Counted from the stretch's first letter, positions 29,501 to 39,111 are shown. The stretch is DNA of 64,000 nucleotides from Okeania sp. SIO1I7 (GCA_010672585.1 JAAHGF010000009.1:124001-188000), one strand, 5' to 3'. The notes: generated by a model from the sequence alone, not told the origin. Numbers and translations are program-made.

Positions 29501-32500
29501 CATTAGCATTAACGTTTGGCGGGATAGAAACTTTTTCTATTTCTACTTGTTTACCATTCCAGTCAAACAGAGAATTAAGAGGTTGTTGAATAACTGGTAA
29601 TTCTGAAAGTGTTAATTTGGCTTGAGCTGCTATAGCTTCTGGAGATAAATTTGCTAGGGTTCCAGATAGGTCAATATTTGTATTTAAAAAGCCACCAATT
29701 ACTGGTAAATTTTCAGCTTGCCCTAATAATTTTTGTACCTGTCTAATACCTGCAACGGCTGGTTTTGTTTGTTCTTGTTTTTCCAATGCTGCTGAAAATT
29801 GCTCTAAAGGAATTTGGTTTCCCACTACAGCAGTTTGCCATTTTTGACCTACTAATTCTCCTGTAATATTGACAGTTCCACCATCTGCTAAAAGTACTTT
29901 TCCTTCAGCTTCAGCAGCGATAGCTTCTGGGTTTAAATTCTCTAAATTTCCGGCGACTTTAGCACTACCGAGAATATTGCCATTTATTGTGTCTAAATAA
30001 GGCAAAACTAACTCTATAATTTCCTTATTCGTGTTATCCGTGCCCAAATTCCTGTTATCCGTGCCCAAATCCCTGTTATCCGTGCCCAAATCCGCGTTAT
30101 CCGTGCCCAAATCCCTGTCTAGCTCTTTAGCTATTTTTTTGACAAAACTCAATGGAATAGGTTCAGCGATCGCTGAGGCTGTAAAATTACCATTATCTAA
30201 TTTTCCTGTGGCATTAATTGTATTATTTCCAATGATTAATTTTCCGGTTCCATCGGCGGCTATTGCTTGAGGATTCAGATTATTTAAGTTGCCAAATACG
30301 CTCAAATTGCCAAATAATTCTCCTTCAATTCCTGGGGGTAAAGTTGCGCTAGCTGGTATGGCAATTAAACCAGTTTTTCTGACTGTTTCTTCCAAAGGGC
30401 GTAAAGCAATATTTTCTGTTTCTACATTAGTAAAAAAGTTTCCTCGCTCAAGTCTTCCATCAATATCAACAGTATTACCATCAATAAATAATTTACTATT
30501 AGTATCTGCGGTAATTGCTTCTGGATATAAATTGTTTAAATTTCCAGACAAATTAGCATTAACATCAACTTGACTATTCAAAGTTTTAATAGCAGGAATT
30601 TGAGCCTGTAAAATTTGAACTTGATTAGCTTCTACTGGTATTAATCCTGATGTTAAAACTGCTTCTCCCAAATCTAGAAGTGGATTTACTGCTAATTTAC
30701 TGCTATTAACTGAAGCTTGAAAATTGCCATTATTTAACTTACCCGTAGCGTTAACAGTTCCTCCAGCAATAATTACTTTCCCATCCCCATCAATAGAAAT
30801 TCCTGTAGGAGTTAAATTATTAATATTTCCAGATACAGTAGCTTCCCCTTGAACTTCTCCCTTAGTATCTGTTGGTAAAACATTATTTTTCAGAGAAACA
30901 ATTTGTGCTTCTGTTAATAACTTTTCGACGGCAGTAAGAGATATTTGATTAGTTTTAACCGTCGTTTGAAAATCACCAGAATTTAAACTACCTGTAGCAT
31001 TAATTGTACCTTCCTCAATTTTGAGATTTCCCACTAAATCTCCTGCTATATTTTCCGGAGAAGGATTTGCCAAATTTCCTGATAAATTAACCTTACCATT
31101 TAGTTTTCCATTCAGAGTTTTTAACCTGGGAATATTAGCTCTAATATTATTTAACTGTTCCTGGTCAGTAATAATTCCAGAATTTGCTGCGGATAACCCC
31201 AAATCTAACAAAGGATTAAGTGGTAATTCTTCAGTATCAACCAATGCTTGAAACCTAGCATTATTAACCTTCCCATTAACATTAACCGTACCATTAGCCA
31301 GATTAACATTCCCCTGAAAACCAGTGGTTATGCCAGCCAAACTTAAATCATTTAGATTAGCTGAAAAAGTAGCTTCCCCATTAACCTTCCCATCAGTTTG
31401 ACCAGATAAAATGGGATTAGGAGTCGTCAAAAAACTTGCATTTCTCCCTATTCTTTCTAAAGCACTCAAACTCAATTGAACAGCATTTCCCTTACCCTGC
31501 AAATTACCATTATTTGCCCGACCATTAAAATTAACCTGACCGCCAGCAATATTTATTACCCCACTCCCATTCCCATCAATAGTATTAATTGAAAAATCCC
31601 TCGTCAGACCAGAAGAACTAGCCTCAGCATTAACAATACCCTCCAACCCAGATGGTAAACCCAATGGTTTTAAAGGTTCTAAATTATCTAAATTAACTTG
31701 ATTTACAGTAACATTGAGCTGCCAGTTTTCCAGATTAGCAGTACCATCAATATTAACCTTTCCCCCACCAACTTCGACAACAGTATTTTTAATATTCGCC
31801 TGACTATCAACAATATCAACAGTACCACTCACCGGATAAACAGCTCTTGGTAACTGCCATTGAACTTGCCCTTTCAGACTTTCCAAAGCTCCAGCGATCG
31901 CCACTTCAGAAGAAAAGTCACCCAGAGGAAGAGGTGAAGTAATACCATATTGTTGAGCGATCGGTTCTAATGGTACATTTTCCACCTTCAGGTTTAAGTC
32001 AACTACAGGATTAAAATTCATTTCCTGCTCCTTACTGACTGACTTCTGACTCGCGGCGACTTCTAACTTTTGAGTTTGTGGAACTGACTCCTGACTCGCG
32101 ACTTCTAACTTTTGAGTTTTGACTTTTGTTTGCGTTTTCGTAGCATCCCGCAGGGAAGTATTCCGTAGGAAATTTTGAGTTTTTGGAACTGACTCCCCAC
32201 TCCCCATTTCTAACTTTTGACTTTGTAGAACTGACTGACTGCCAACTGCTAACTTTTGACTTCTAACTTCTAACTTCTTCCTTTTGACTTTTGAGTTTTG
32301 AATTTTGACTTCTTCCTTTTGCGGAACTGACTGACTGCCAACTTCTAACTTCTTCCTTTTGACTTTTGAGTTTTGAATTTTGACTTCTTCCTTTTGTGGA
32401 AGTGACTCCCGACTCGCGACTTCTAACTTTTGAGTTTTGAGTTTTGTTTGCGTTTGCGTAGCATCCCGCAGGGAAGCATTCCGTAGGAAATTTTGACTTC

Positions 32501-33992
32501 TTCCTTTTGAGTTTTGAATTTTGACTTCTTCTTGACTTTTGACTTTTGACTTTTGACTTCTAACTTCACCCTTCCCCGTAATTTTCCCTCCCACCACCGG
32601 ACTAATTTGTAACTCAGAAAAACCAGCAGTTAAACTGAGCGGTTGAAAATCTTGGTTTAACTGCGGACTAATAGTAAAATTTGTCGCAATATCCTGAAAT
32701 CTTAATCTATCAACCCTAGTAACTTCAGTCGTTTGAACCTTTCCTGATACCACTGGTTGCAGCAAACTACCAACAATACTGAAATTAGTTTTGACACCCC
32801 CATCTAATAAAGGTCTAATATCCTGAATTTGACTCCGAATTTGCTGAAGTTGCTGCTTCGTTTCTGCTGTTTCAATTTTGCCCGAAAGTAAATCAATTTC
32901 CGTAGTAACAGTATTAAACAAAGTGTCGAAACTAACAGGCAAAACCTCCACATTCAAATCCAGATTAAGATTTTGAGGGTCTAAGTCCGCCGTTGTTTGT
33001 GCCGTACCCTTGACTTTTAATCCAATATTCCCGTAGTTAGCGTTGAAATTTTCCACCCTAACTTTTGGCCAAGCAACATTAGCAACCGTATTCAAGTTAA
33101 CAGTGTCGCTCAGGAAACTGCTGTTAGCTTTCAACTCCCGCAAACTAACTTTTCCCTGGATATTTTGTACAAGGTCAGCAACTTTATCAGTTAGTTTAAC
33201 CTGAGTCCGGAGGTCTGCATTTAACTCCCCACTTTGCACACTTACATCAGGAATATTTTCAAACGCTAATACTAAAGGAGCAAATATTGGTAATTGCAAT
33301 TTTTGCGCTACAACATCAGCTTTAACTTCAGAAGTTTTGAGATTAACATCAGCATCAACCCGAAAATTACCCCCACCATCAATAACCTTACCATTGAGGT
33401 CTATCAACCAACGTTGCAGTTTGTCTTTGGAAAGAACCTCAATATTACTTAAATCTAACAATATCGGTTCAGAAGACTTTCCTGTTTCTGACGGTAGAAT
33501 AGTAACATCCACTTCTGGGAAACGTAGAGCTGTAATATCAACATCAATAGGTGGAGGTGGTAGGTCTGCCAACTCTGGAACTTTAAACGAACCATCAGCT
33601 TGTTGTTGTAGATTAGCTTCAGATTTTCCAAATGTAATATCTAGTTTCAGGGTTTTGAATAACAGAGGTCCAAGAGCATACCTAACTTTAACTACCTCCG
33701 TAGAAGCAGCGATCGAGTCTGTTGAAGTTGGAGGTAAAGATGAAGGGCCAAATTCTAGATAACCAATTCTAAATTTTTTCAGTTCGCCCACTTGAACTGG
33801 CCTTTGGGTCAGTCTGGTTAGATCCTCACTCACCATTGGGGCTAATTTTTCTTGAAACCACCAAGTTCCTACTGCTCCCCCTCCTACAAAGAGTGTCCCT
33901 AAACCCAGACCACTAATAATTACTATTCTGCGCCAGTTTCTAGACTTGGAGGTATCAGTTTGCTGATTAGAATTATCTGGAGTATTTGTCAT
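26505..33992 (-). CDS. tamB: TamB-like translocation/assembly protein, very large
   Basis: The product has 2495 residues. An N-terminal signal anchor (IVIISGLGLGTLFVGGGAVG, about 25-45) is followed by a long beta-helical body of repeated elements of the type LNGKVNLSGNLANxxPExI...GxINATGKLNNGxFQ. The TamB/DUF490 C-terminal domain ends in RVRGGSNFSDNAVLSVEYEVQF with a terminal Phe. It is expected to span the periplasm and shuttle lipid or aid outer-membrane protein assembly. Two odd insertions are seen: about residues 474-660 are translated intergenic repeats (SQK/KVKxQ-type, plus FLRNxSLRDATxTQTK twice), and about 1290-1320 holds four DLGTDNx heptapeptides. Family members are usually shorter (about 1300-2100). 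The frame stays open throughout. Confidence 0.85.
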   Translation of the reverse strand: MTNTPDNSNQQTDTSKSRNWRRIVIISGLGLGTLFVGGGAVGTWWFQEKLAPMVSEDLTRLTQRPVQVGELKKFRIGYLEFGPSSLPPTSTDSIAASTEVVKVRYALGPLLFKTLKLDITFGKSEANLQQQADGSFKVPELADLPPPPIDVDITALRFPEVDVTILPSETGKSSEPILLDLSNIEVLSKDKLQRWLIDLNGKVIDGGGNFRVDADVNLKTSEVKADVVAQKLQLPIFAPLVLAFENIPDVSVQSGELNADLRTQVKLTDKVADLVQNIQGKVSLRELKANSSFLSDTVNLNTVANVAWPKVRVENFNANYGNIGLKVKGTAQTTADLDPQNLNLDLNVEVLPVSFDTLFNTVTTEIDLLSGKIETAETKQQLQQIRSQIQDIRPLLDGGVKTNFSIVGSLLQPVVSGKVQTTEVTRVDRLRFQDIATNFTISPQLNQDFQPLSLTAGFSELQISPVVGGKITGKGEVRSQKSKVKSQEEVKIQNSKGRSQNFLRNASLRDATQTQTKLKTQKLEVASRESLPQKEEVKIQNSKVKRKKLEVGSQSVPQKEEVKIQNSKVKRKKLEVRSQKLAVGSQSVLQSQKLEMGSGESVPKTQNFLRNTSLRDATKTQTKVKTQKLEVASQESVPQTQKLEVAASQKSVSKEQEMNFNPVVDLNLKVENVPLEPIAQQYGITSPLPLGDFSSEVAIAGALESLKGQVQWQLPRAVYPVSGTVDIVDSQANIKNTVVEVGGGKVNIDGTANLENWQLNVTVNQVNLDNLEPLKPLGLPSGLEGIVNAEASSSGLTRDFSINTIDGNGSGVINIAGGQVNFNGRANNGNLQGKGNAVQLSLSALERIGRNASFLTTPNPILSGQTDGKVNGEATFSANLNDLSLAGITTGFQGNVNLANGTVNVNGKVNNARFQALVDTEELPLNPLLDLGLSAANSGIITDQEQLNNIRANIPRLKTLNGKLNGKVNLSGNLANPSPENIAGDLVGNLKIEEGTINATGSLNSGDFQTTVKTNQISLTAVEKLLTEAQIVSLKNNVLPTDTKGEVQGEATVSGNINNLTPTGISIDGDGKVIIAGGTVNATGKLNNGNFQASVNSSKLAVNPLLDLGEAVLTSGLIPVEANQVQILQAQIPAIKTLNSQVDVNANLSGNLNNLYPEAITADTNSKLFIDGNTVDIDGRLERGNFFTNVETENIALRPLEETVRKTGLIAIPASATLPPGIEGELFGNLSVFGNLNNLNPQAIAADGTGKLIIGNNTINATGKLDNGNFTASAIAEPIPLSFVKKIAKELDRDLGTDNADLGTDNRDLGTDNRNLGTDNTNKEIIELVLPYLDTINGNILGSAKVAGNLENLNPEAIAAEAEGKVLLADGGTVNITGELVGQKWQTAVVGNQIPLEQFSAALEKQEQTKPAVAGIRQVQKLLGQAENLPVIGGFLNTNIDLSGTLANLSPEAIAAQAKLTLSELPVIQQPLNSLFDWNGKQVEIEKVSIPPNVNANGIVGVEFPQQKPPTISGININVNLSDFDLESLPIEKLAQDLPIEKKGELLTGRVNFDGKVIGKSIEDLSLVGDVVLRNLAVNSVDFDSVLSGKLNAGIADGVTFKIAGEKDRLELVLDRLDKTYFPTAFLIKRDEAKLAGVTEGENLLVTLEQFPVELLDIAPAAQFDIGAVSGEASAKIAISGLRTFDLNSITANGNLAVAKPSIGYIDAESFTADINFAKGIGTLNDGTLLLGDSRYILQAMVDINSPDGSFDPKFAGNLKIEKGEAQDILTALQWFNLEDIARGIATPNYANAEDVQPVAVGFPENTPVISQLRRFAEIQALLKQQQENQQPNIPIPIPPLTDLDITFSGEVAAEGTLQSGIDGKFDINGSDWNWGPYKIDKFLVQGQYENEVLTVKPLEVQVGETLLAFNGDLSPENQTGKLRLENIDLEEIQKFAQNYIPPNINFNITGILNAETEIGGNFEDPRAVGEINIVDGTLNEKPIEKAQTEFSYNTGRLRFGGGLSIIGDPILYRGDIPIDLPFAQVSAGSDLINVSVNIKNDALQIVNILTDQVTLNSGQGDILLQVKGTLQQPEPEGYAKFADISITAAAFPQPLTDLEGTVLFQGDRVEVKELQGILSDGKVEVIGVLPIFQPFGSQEPDINNPLTITLDQLNIDFQRVFQAGIDGKVLITGAALQPEIGGNVEVSQGKIFLNQAAGFAAAAGNGENAPGFGMEDFEVSLNNFQVTLSDRLRMISPGLANFEVAGGLLINGTLSDIRPSGKIDLATGSINLFTTELRLDPNYKNTATFTPINGLDPIVDVQLLASAFETNRSSSPSSPLSSETIDAPSPGTLNTSQKVRIMATAKGPLSELENNLELTSAPRRSEVQIVSLLGGNIIDTLSEDRNLALANVASTTILANLQQDIIAATGLSEFRIFPASIPKRGARRASSLGWGLEVGVDVTNQLGVSMTRLFGANEPTEFSLRYQVNDEVRVRGGSNFSDNAVLSVEYEVQF
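30033..30118. repeat. 21-bp coding tandem repeat in the TamB-like gene
   Basis: Four units of TTATCCGTGCCCAAATCC type encode DLGTDNx on the minus strand. In phase with the gene, it expands the protein without breaking it. Confidence 0.85.
32016..32570. repeat. In-frame cluster of interspersed repeats inside the TamB-like gene
   Basis: The segment is built of GACTTTTGACTTCTAACTTC-type heptamers that elsewhere lie between genes (for example 63421-63470). It also has two copies of a module with GTAGCATCCCGCAGGGAAG and TTCCGTAGGAAATTTTGA. It is open in the TamB frame across about 185 codons. Confidence 0.85.
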
Positions 33993-34042
33993 AAGTAAAT
34001 CAAAAGTTAAAATTTAAAAGTTTTATATTTGCTTAAAATATA

Positions 34043-34134
34043 CAGGACTTACGCACAAGGTGAAATCATACACCAATTGTAGGGGTCAACTGCCGTTAAA
34101 CCCTACTATATGTAGTGGTTATGCGTAAGTCCTG
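34043..34134. mobile_element. MITE-like element (family D)
   Basis: CAGGACTTACGCA and TGCGTAAGTCCTG are perfect 13-bp inverted ends 92 bp apart. The interior is non-coding. It lies in the leader region of the TamB-like gene. Confidence 0.75.
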
Positions 34135-34891
34135 ATATAACTGGTATAACAATTTCCATCAGGAGTGAGGTAAAAAATTCCTTTGTTTGAGAGAGTAGTA
34201 ATTGGAGAAACAGGGAATAGCTATGCGACCTCGTGTCGGCAAGATATACCTAGTAGCGGACTCGGTATTAGAAAAGAAGAAAAACAACTGTACCTCAGTA
34301 ACTTGAGAAACGCTATTGATATTATATTTTTGTCTCTGTGTATCAAGATTGTAGGTAAATTTAAGTTACTTATGCTTCTCCAATAATTAAATCAAAAGTA
34401 TTATTATTTCACTGTTTCAAAATAGTAGTCTGATTTAAATCCTGTCAAAAATCTCCTAGCAAAAGGGAACAGGTCTCAGAGTTTTAAACTTGACGATCAA
34501 GCTGGAGTTTAGATAATTTCTGAAGAGTTTTGTATTAGACATATCCACCAAAAGAGGGGGTGGGGAGTAGGGAACCCACCCCTAACCCCTCCCAGGAGGG
34601 GAATAATTTATAATTTCTGTGGGGAGAATTGATTTGATTTTTTATTATCACGCCTATGTCTATTTAAAATTTAAGATAGTATCTGACTAGAATATTTTTG
34701 GACTTAGATTGAGTGTTGTATAGACTTCTAATAATACCATTCCTTTTTTTGGAGGTCTGGTAAAATAACTTTCTATAATTTGTTATCAAAACAAAAAATT
34801 AAATCTTTTTGCCTTGACTATAATTTAGACATTATTTGTTCGTCTCTACTAATATAAACAAAACAATTGTCTATTCACATTAGGAAAAGTT
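34135..34891. other. Gene-free spacer with short repeats
   Basis: It holds a 39-bp sequence at 34278-34316 (ACTGTACCTCAGTAACTTGA core) repeated exactly at 50363-50401. It also has a CCCACCCCTAACCCCTCCC/AGGAGGGG palindrome near 34568-34602. A 67-codon frame at 34183-34386 is not convincing. Nothing else seen. Confidence 0.5.
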
Positions 34892-35263
34892 ATGCGAGTA
34901 TTTGTTTTACTGTTTAATGCTAGAACTGAAAATGAAGGAATTCATACTATTCAGGTGGGCGATCGTAATCAGGTCTTGATGTTTGAATCAGAGGATGATG
35001 CCACTCGCTTTGGTGTGTTGCTAGAAGCTCAAGATTTTCCTTCTCCAGCAGTGGAAGAATTTGACCAAGAAGAAATTATGGAATTCTGTAGGAGTGTAGA
35101 TTATGAGTGGGAAGTTATACCAGCAGGTTCTTTGGAGATACCCCCAGAGAATAATGTAGAAAATACTGATTGGCAACTAGATGCAGACCAAATTTCTGAA
35201 AAGCCTGAAAACGCCGAATTTGACTTAGATAGAATTAAGCGTCAACTTGAGGGTCTTTTATAG
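34892..35263 (+). CDS. DUF3110 domain protein
   Basis: The 123-residue soluble protein begins MRVFVLLFNARTENEGIHT and continues DRNQVLMFESEDDATRFG, LLEAQDFP and VEEFDQEEIMEFC, the typical DUF3110 pattern conserved in cyanobacteria and plastid lineages. The domain covers about residues 1-90. The acidic C-terminal tail (DWQLDADQISEKPENAEFD) is variable. AGGAAA lies 6-11 nt before the ATG. Function unknown; the fold looks like a small alpha/beta sandwich. It stands alone. Confidence 0.8.
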   Translation: MRVFVLLFNARTENEGIHTIQVGDRNQVLMFESEDDATRFGVLLEAQDFPSPAVEEFDQEEIMEFCRSVDYEWEVIPAGSLEIPPENNVENTDWQLDADQISEKPENAEFDLDRIKRQLEGLL

Positions 35264-35553
35264 TTGTTGGAAATAGGGAATAGGGAACAGGGAATAGGGA
35301 ACAGCGGTGTTACCAAAAAATTCTGGTCTAAAGTCTCTAACTTTCCTAGGTCATGCTGCGCAAACATATAGAGGTACTGATAACTGATAACTGATAACTG
35401 TTAACTGAAATGACCCCCCTGGGTGCGACAAAGGCAAGGGGTCGAGGGACTAGCAGGGAACAGTGGCAGAGCAATTGGACCGTATTAGATTAATCTATCA
35501 CCATAAGTCAAACACCAACTCTTTCGCGTGCTATATAAATACAAACAGGGACT

Positions 35554-35750
35554 AATACCAATTAAAAAAAAGAATGCTACAAAAAGGTAGAGGTCGATCA
35601 GGTATGCTTAAAAATAGCTGCTTCAGTTCATTTTAGATAGTTATTTATATTGTGTTTCCCTTTTTTTCAATATTTTCCCCTTCTTACTTCTTCCCTCTTC
35701 CTTCTTTCTTACTTCTGCCATTTGTAACAAAAATTTATCAAATTGGTATA
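35554..35750. mobile_element. MITE-like element with AATACCAATT ends (family F)
   Basis: AATACCAATTAAAAAAAAGA at the left and TTTATCAAATTGGTATA at the right are inverted ends, with GAATGCTACAAAAA and CATTTGTAACAAAAA just inside. Relatives are at 42308-42741 and 42780-42988. Non-coding; CTTCTTT heptamers inside. Confidence 0.5.
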
Positions 35751-35809
35751 ACTCCTCGGTTTATGGTTTGAGCGCGATCTATAATTTTTAAATCAGTAAT
35801 GGACTAAAA

Positions 35810-36733
35810 ATGGACAATTTACAGGCACGAGGTCATTTATTGACAGAACAGGTTAACCCTAATAGTCAGAATTTAGACCGATTAAGCTCTTTAGAGTTGG
35901 TGGACTTATTTAATCAAGAGGACCAGCGAACTTTAGAAGCGATCGCTGCATCCCGTTTACAATTGGCTCAGGCAGTGGACATTACTACTGAAGCTTTACG
36001 CCAAGGTGGCAGACTTTTTTATGTGGGTGCTGGTACAAGTGGTCGTTTGGGGGTATTGGATGCGGCTGAATGTCCTCCAACATTTTGTACGCCTTCGGAT
36101 TTGGTACAAGGAATTATTGCTGGTGGTGCTGGTGCTTTAGTCCGTAGTTCGGAAGATTTGGAAGACCAGTTTGAAGATGGTAGTCAGGCGATCGCTTCGC
36201 GCCATATTACGAATTTAGACGTGGTAGTCGGTATTACTGCTGGTGGTACAACTCCTTATGTTCATGGTGCTTTAGAAGCAGCAAAACAAAGGGGGGCAAA
36301 AACAATATTTATTACTTGTGTGCCTGTAGAGCAATTTAGTCTGGAAGTAGATGTGGATATTCGGTTAGTAGTTGGCCCAGAATTATTGGCAGGTTCCACA
36401 CGCTTAAAGGCAGGAACAGTGACAAAAATGGCTTTGAATATTTTATCAACGGGAGTAATGGTCGGACTGGGAAAGGTTTATGGTAATCGTATGGTTGACG
36501 TAGCAGTGAAAAATACTAAGTTACGCGATCGCGCTTTACGCATTATCGAGGATTTAACTGAGTTGAGTAGGGATGAGGCCACAAAATTATTAAATAAAAG
36601 TAACGATTCAGTTAAGTTGGCACTTTTTATGCATTGGAGTGGTTTAGAAAAAGAAGAAGGGGACAGGATTTTATCTGAGTACCAGGGTAATATCAGAGCA
36701 GCATTGCAGAAGGTAGGAAAAATAGAGGATTAG
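35810..36733 (+). CDS. murQ: N-acetylmuramic acid 6-phosphate etherase
   Basis: This SIS-fold lyase cleaves the lactyl ether of MurNAc-6-P to GlcNAc-6-P, the NagA substrate. The signature GAGTSGRLGVLDAAECPPTF is at residues 73-92 with the catalytic-region Glu87. A second active-site region is SSEDLEDQFEDG, and GITAGGTTPYV and NTKLRDRA follow. It has 307 residues, the usual length. A small C-terminal helical domain ends it. Convergent with the amidase gene, which makes muropeptide precursors, so the two may belong to wall recycling (inference). Confidence 0.95.
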   Translation: MDNLQARGHLLTEQVNPNSQNLDRLSSLELVDLFNQEDQRTLEAIAASRLQLAQAVDITTEALRQGGRLFYVGAGTSGRLGVLDAAECPPTFCTPSDLVQGIIAGGAGALVRSSEDLEDQFEDGSQAIASRHITNLDVVVGITAGGTTPYVHGALEAAKQRGAKTIFITCVPVEQFSLEVDVDIRLVVGPELLAGSTRLKAGTVTKMALNILSTGVMVGLGKVYGNRMVDVAVKNTKLRDRALRIIEDLTELSRDEATKLLNKSNDSVKLALFMHWSGLEKEEGDRILSEYQGNIRAALQKVGKIED

Positions 36734-36850
36734 GATTGAATCAGGAGTAAGTAGTTGTTATTCAGCATTTAGCTAGAACTGAGAATACGGTGGATAGGAA
36801 TTTTCACCCCTTTCTCCTTTCTCCCGACTACTGAATAATTAACGGAACGT

Positions 36851-36935
36851 CCCTACTCTCTACTCCCCTACTACCCTACTCCCCTGCTCCCCTACTCCCC
36901 CACTCCCTACTCCCCCACTCCCTACTCCCTACTCC
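36851..36935. repeat. CTACTCCC-type tandem repeats between murQ and the amidase gene
   Basis: Roughly ten units of 7-8 bp (CCCTACT, CCCCTACT, CCCCCACT) end 5 bp before the amidase stop codon. Present where two genes converge. Confidence 0.85.
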
Positions 36936-36939
36936 CTAA

Positions 36940-39111
36940 TTAACGAGAATAAGCTTGAACATATCTAAGTATCCCACGAGCGATCGCCTGTGCCATACGA
37001 CTACGTTGACCAGGGTCCGCAAGAATCCTAGAATCATAATTACCAGTGACAAAACCCACCTCTACCAATACAGCAGGCATCTTAGTCTTTCTTAGCACAT
37101 AAAAACGAGCGCGCTTTACCCCACGATTATTCATTGTGGGGAAACTTTCCAACATACTATTCTGAATATACTGCGCTAAAGCCTGGCCACTTTGATAATA
37201 AAAAGTCTCTAAACCATTAACATCAGGACGACTCATACTAATAGCATTAGCATGAATACTCACAAATAGATCGGCACCTACCCGATTGGCCAATTCTGCC
37301 CGTGGTGGTAAATCTAAATCCCGGTCTCTCTTACGAGTCATCACTACTTGTATATTATTCTGCTCCAGGATTTGAGCTACCTCCAATGACATGGGCAAAA
37401 CAATATCCTTCTCTCGCAGACCAAAACCCACTCCACCTAAATCTGTAGGTCCTCCGTGCCCAGGGTCTATAACAATCATTAACCGTCCATCACGCTGGGG
37501 TAATCTATTCGGTAATCTATTCGGCAAAGGAAAACGACGATTACCATTATTAGTATTAGAAGGACGATCGTTGCGACGAGGCCAGGGGAAAGTCCACCGT
37601 CTTGGAAGTAAATTCCCTGGAGAATTTTGAGGTAATCTATTCTGAGGAGATGAATTTTGGGGTAATGAATTATTTCCCCGTGATAAGATTGAAGGTCTAG
37701 AACTAGAAGATTGCTGTCTAGGATCTGGCTGCCAACCAGGAGGAGTAGTGCCAATATTACCCCAACCCATGGGTAAAGATAACTTTTGTGGGGTAAGTTG
37801 ATTTACCTCGGCAATTTTAACATTAGTAGCAGGCTTAACCAGAATTGTTACTGTTTCTGGATCTTCTTGACGTATTTTTGCCCAAATTAAAGGACTGCCC
37901 ACCCTTCGACTAGGTAACTTTAATCGGTCATCTACCTTAGCATTATATATAGTAATTCCATAAGCATCCTCTTCGGAATCCCAACCATTCGTATAGTTTA
38001 GAGATCGATCTCCTGTAATTACTAAGTCAGTACCATTTTTCAATTCTACTGACTTAACAACTGCAAAACCAGTAGCTTGATTAATTGTTGGTGGTGTTTC
38101 TCCTTGAGGCCATATTGCTACTCCACCTGCATAAGCACGAGCTTGCCATTGAGTTTTAGTATTTGGAAGACTCACTGTCAAACGAACTACTGCAGGTGTC
38201 GTTGAAAGCTGAGTGAGTTGAGTAATTGTTAATCCAGATTCGTTAAATCTTTGATTTGCCTTGACATCTTTTGCTGTGAGAGTAGCATTCAGAACATCAA
38301 TGGTCATCCAAGTACGGTCAACACTCTGCTTTAGTTCTATTTCTGGTAATTTACCGCTAGTTTGTAGAACTACTCCCTCTTGCTTTACTTGGACATCTTC
38401 TACCAGAGTTGGTGTACCAGTAGTAGCAACTTGATTAACAACAGCAGGGTTTCTTCGTCTTAGTATGTTTTGATTACTCGGTCTCTCTATTCTGCGAGGA
38501 GGTAAAGGCGATCTTTGAGGAGGTGGGGGTGGAGACTGGGAACTTTGAGGTAGCGGTGGTGGAGACTGGGAACTTTGAGGTAGCGGTGGTGGAGACTGAG
38601 GACTTTGAGGTAGTGGCGGTGGAGACTGGGGTTTAAGGTTAATATCTGAAGTAGAGGCAATCTTTTGAGGTGTGGGTATTTGTACAGTCCATTCGCTAGG
38701 AGAAATACCTCTAAATTGTACCTGTTTTGGGTCAAGAGTATACCCATTATTTAATTCTACTACAATCCGAGCTGTTTGAGAATTAAATTGTCCTACTCTC
38801 ACTGCTTTTATTGCCCCGCCGACAACTTGAGAAGTCCTAATGCCTCCTAAAGTTGTTCCAGGTAGGTCTATAACTAAGCGAGTTGGGTTAGTTATTAGTT
38901 GTGCTTTTGGCTGAACACCTCCTTCAGTAGTAAAAGATAGTCGATTCTGATTTGCTTGAAACTGCCAAGATTCTAAGGTAGCAGCTTCAGTAGGACTTCC
39001 AAGTACAAAAACACTGAGTATACTTGGGAGTAAATAGCGTACCATTAGATTTTTTCCCATCTGGGTACTTTTGAGAAATATCACACGATTTCCTGGATAT
39101 ATATTTTTCAT
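36940..39111 (-). CDS. amiC: N-acetylmuramoyl-L-alanine amidase with AMIN domains
   Basis: This exported zinc amidase splits cell-wall septa; in filamentous cyanobacteria AmiC-type enzymes also drill septal nanopores. The order is signal peptide, AMIN domain (LESWQFQANQNRLSF..., about 45-145), a Pro-rich linker with repeated SPPPLPQS (155-205), further AMIN-like beta domains (about 230-440), a second Asn/Pro/Arg-rich linker, then Amidase_3 (about 546-720). Zinc and catalytic residues are visible in DPGHGG, GLREKD, VSIHAN and VEVGFV. The first ATG gives an awkward leader; ATGs at codons 18 and 23 would give a better signal peptide, and no ribosome site settles it. Confidence 0.92.
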   Translation of the reverse strand: MKNIYPGNRVIFLKSTQMGKNLMVRYLLPSILSVFVLGSPTEAATLESWQFQANQNRLSFTTEGGVQPKAQLITNPTRLVIDLPGTTLGGIRTSQVVGGAIKAVRVGQFNSQTARIVVELNNGYTLDPKQVQFRGISPSEWTVQIPTPQKIASTSDINLKPQSPPPLPQSPQSPPPLPQSSQSPPPLPQSSQSPPPPPQRSPLPPRRIERPSNQNILRRRNPAVVNQVATTGTPTLVEDVQVKQEGVVLQTSGKLPEIELKQSVDRTWMTIDVLNATLTAKDVKANQRFNESGLTITQLTQLSTTPAVVRLTVSLPNTKTQWQARAYAGGVAIWPQGETPPTINQATGFAVVKSVELKNGTDLVITGDRSLNYTNGWDSEEDAYGITIYNAKVDDRLKLPSRRVGSPLIWAKIRQEDPETVTILVKPATNVKIAEVNQLTPQKLSLPMGWGNIGTTPPGWQPDPRQQSSSSRPSILSRGNNSLPQNSSPQNRLPQNSPGNLLPRRWTFPWPRRNDRPSNTNNGNRRFPLPNRLPNRLPQRDGRLMIVIDPGHGGPTDLGGVGFGLREKDIVLPMSLEVAQILEQNNIQVVMTRKRDRDLDLPPRAELANRVGADLFVSIHANAISMSRPDVNGLETFYYQSGQALAQYIQNSMLESFPTMNNRGVKRARFYVLRKTKMPAVLVEVGFVTGNYDSRILADPGQRSRMAQAIARGILRYVQAYSR

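Noticed and set aside
34183-34386. 67-codon plus-strand frame
   Set aside because: TTG start, no ribosome site, contains the 39-bp repeat shared with 50363-50401, and no recognisable protein features.
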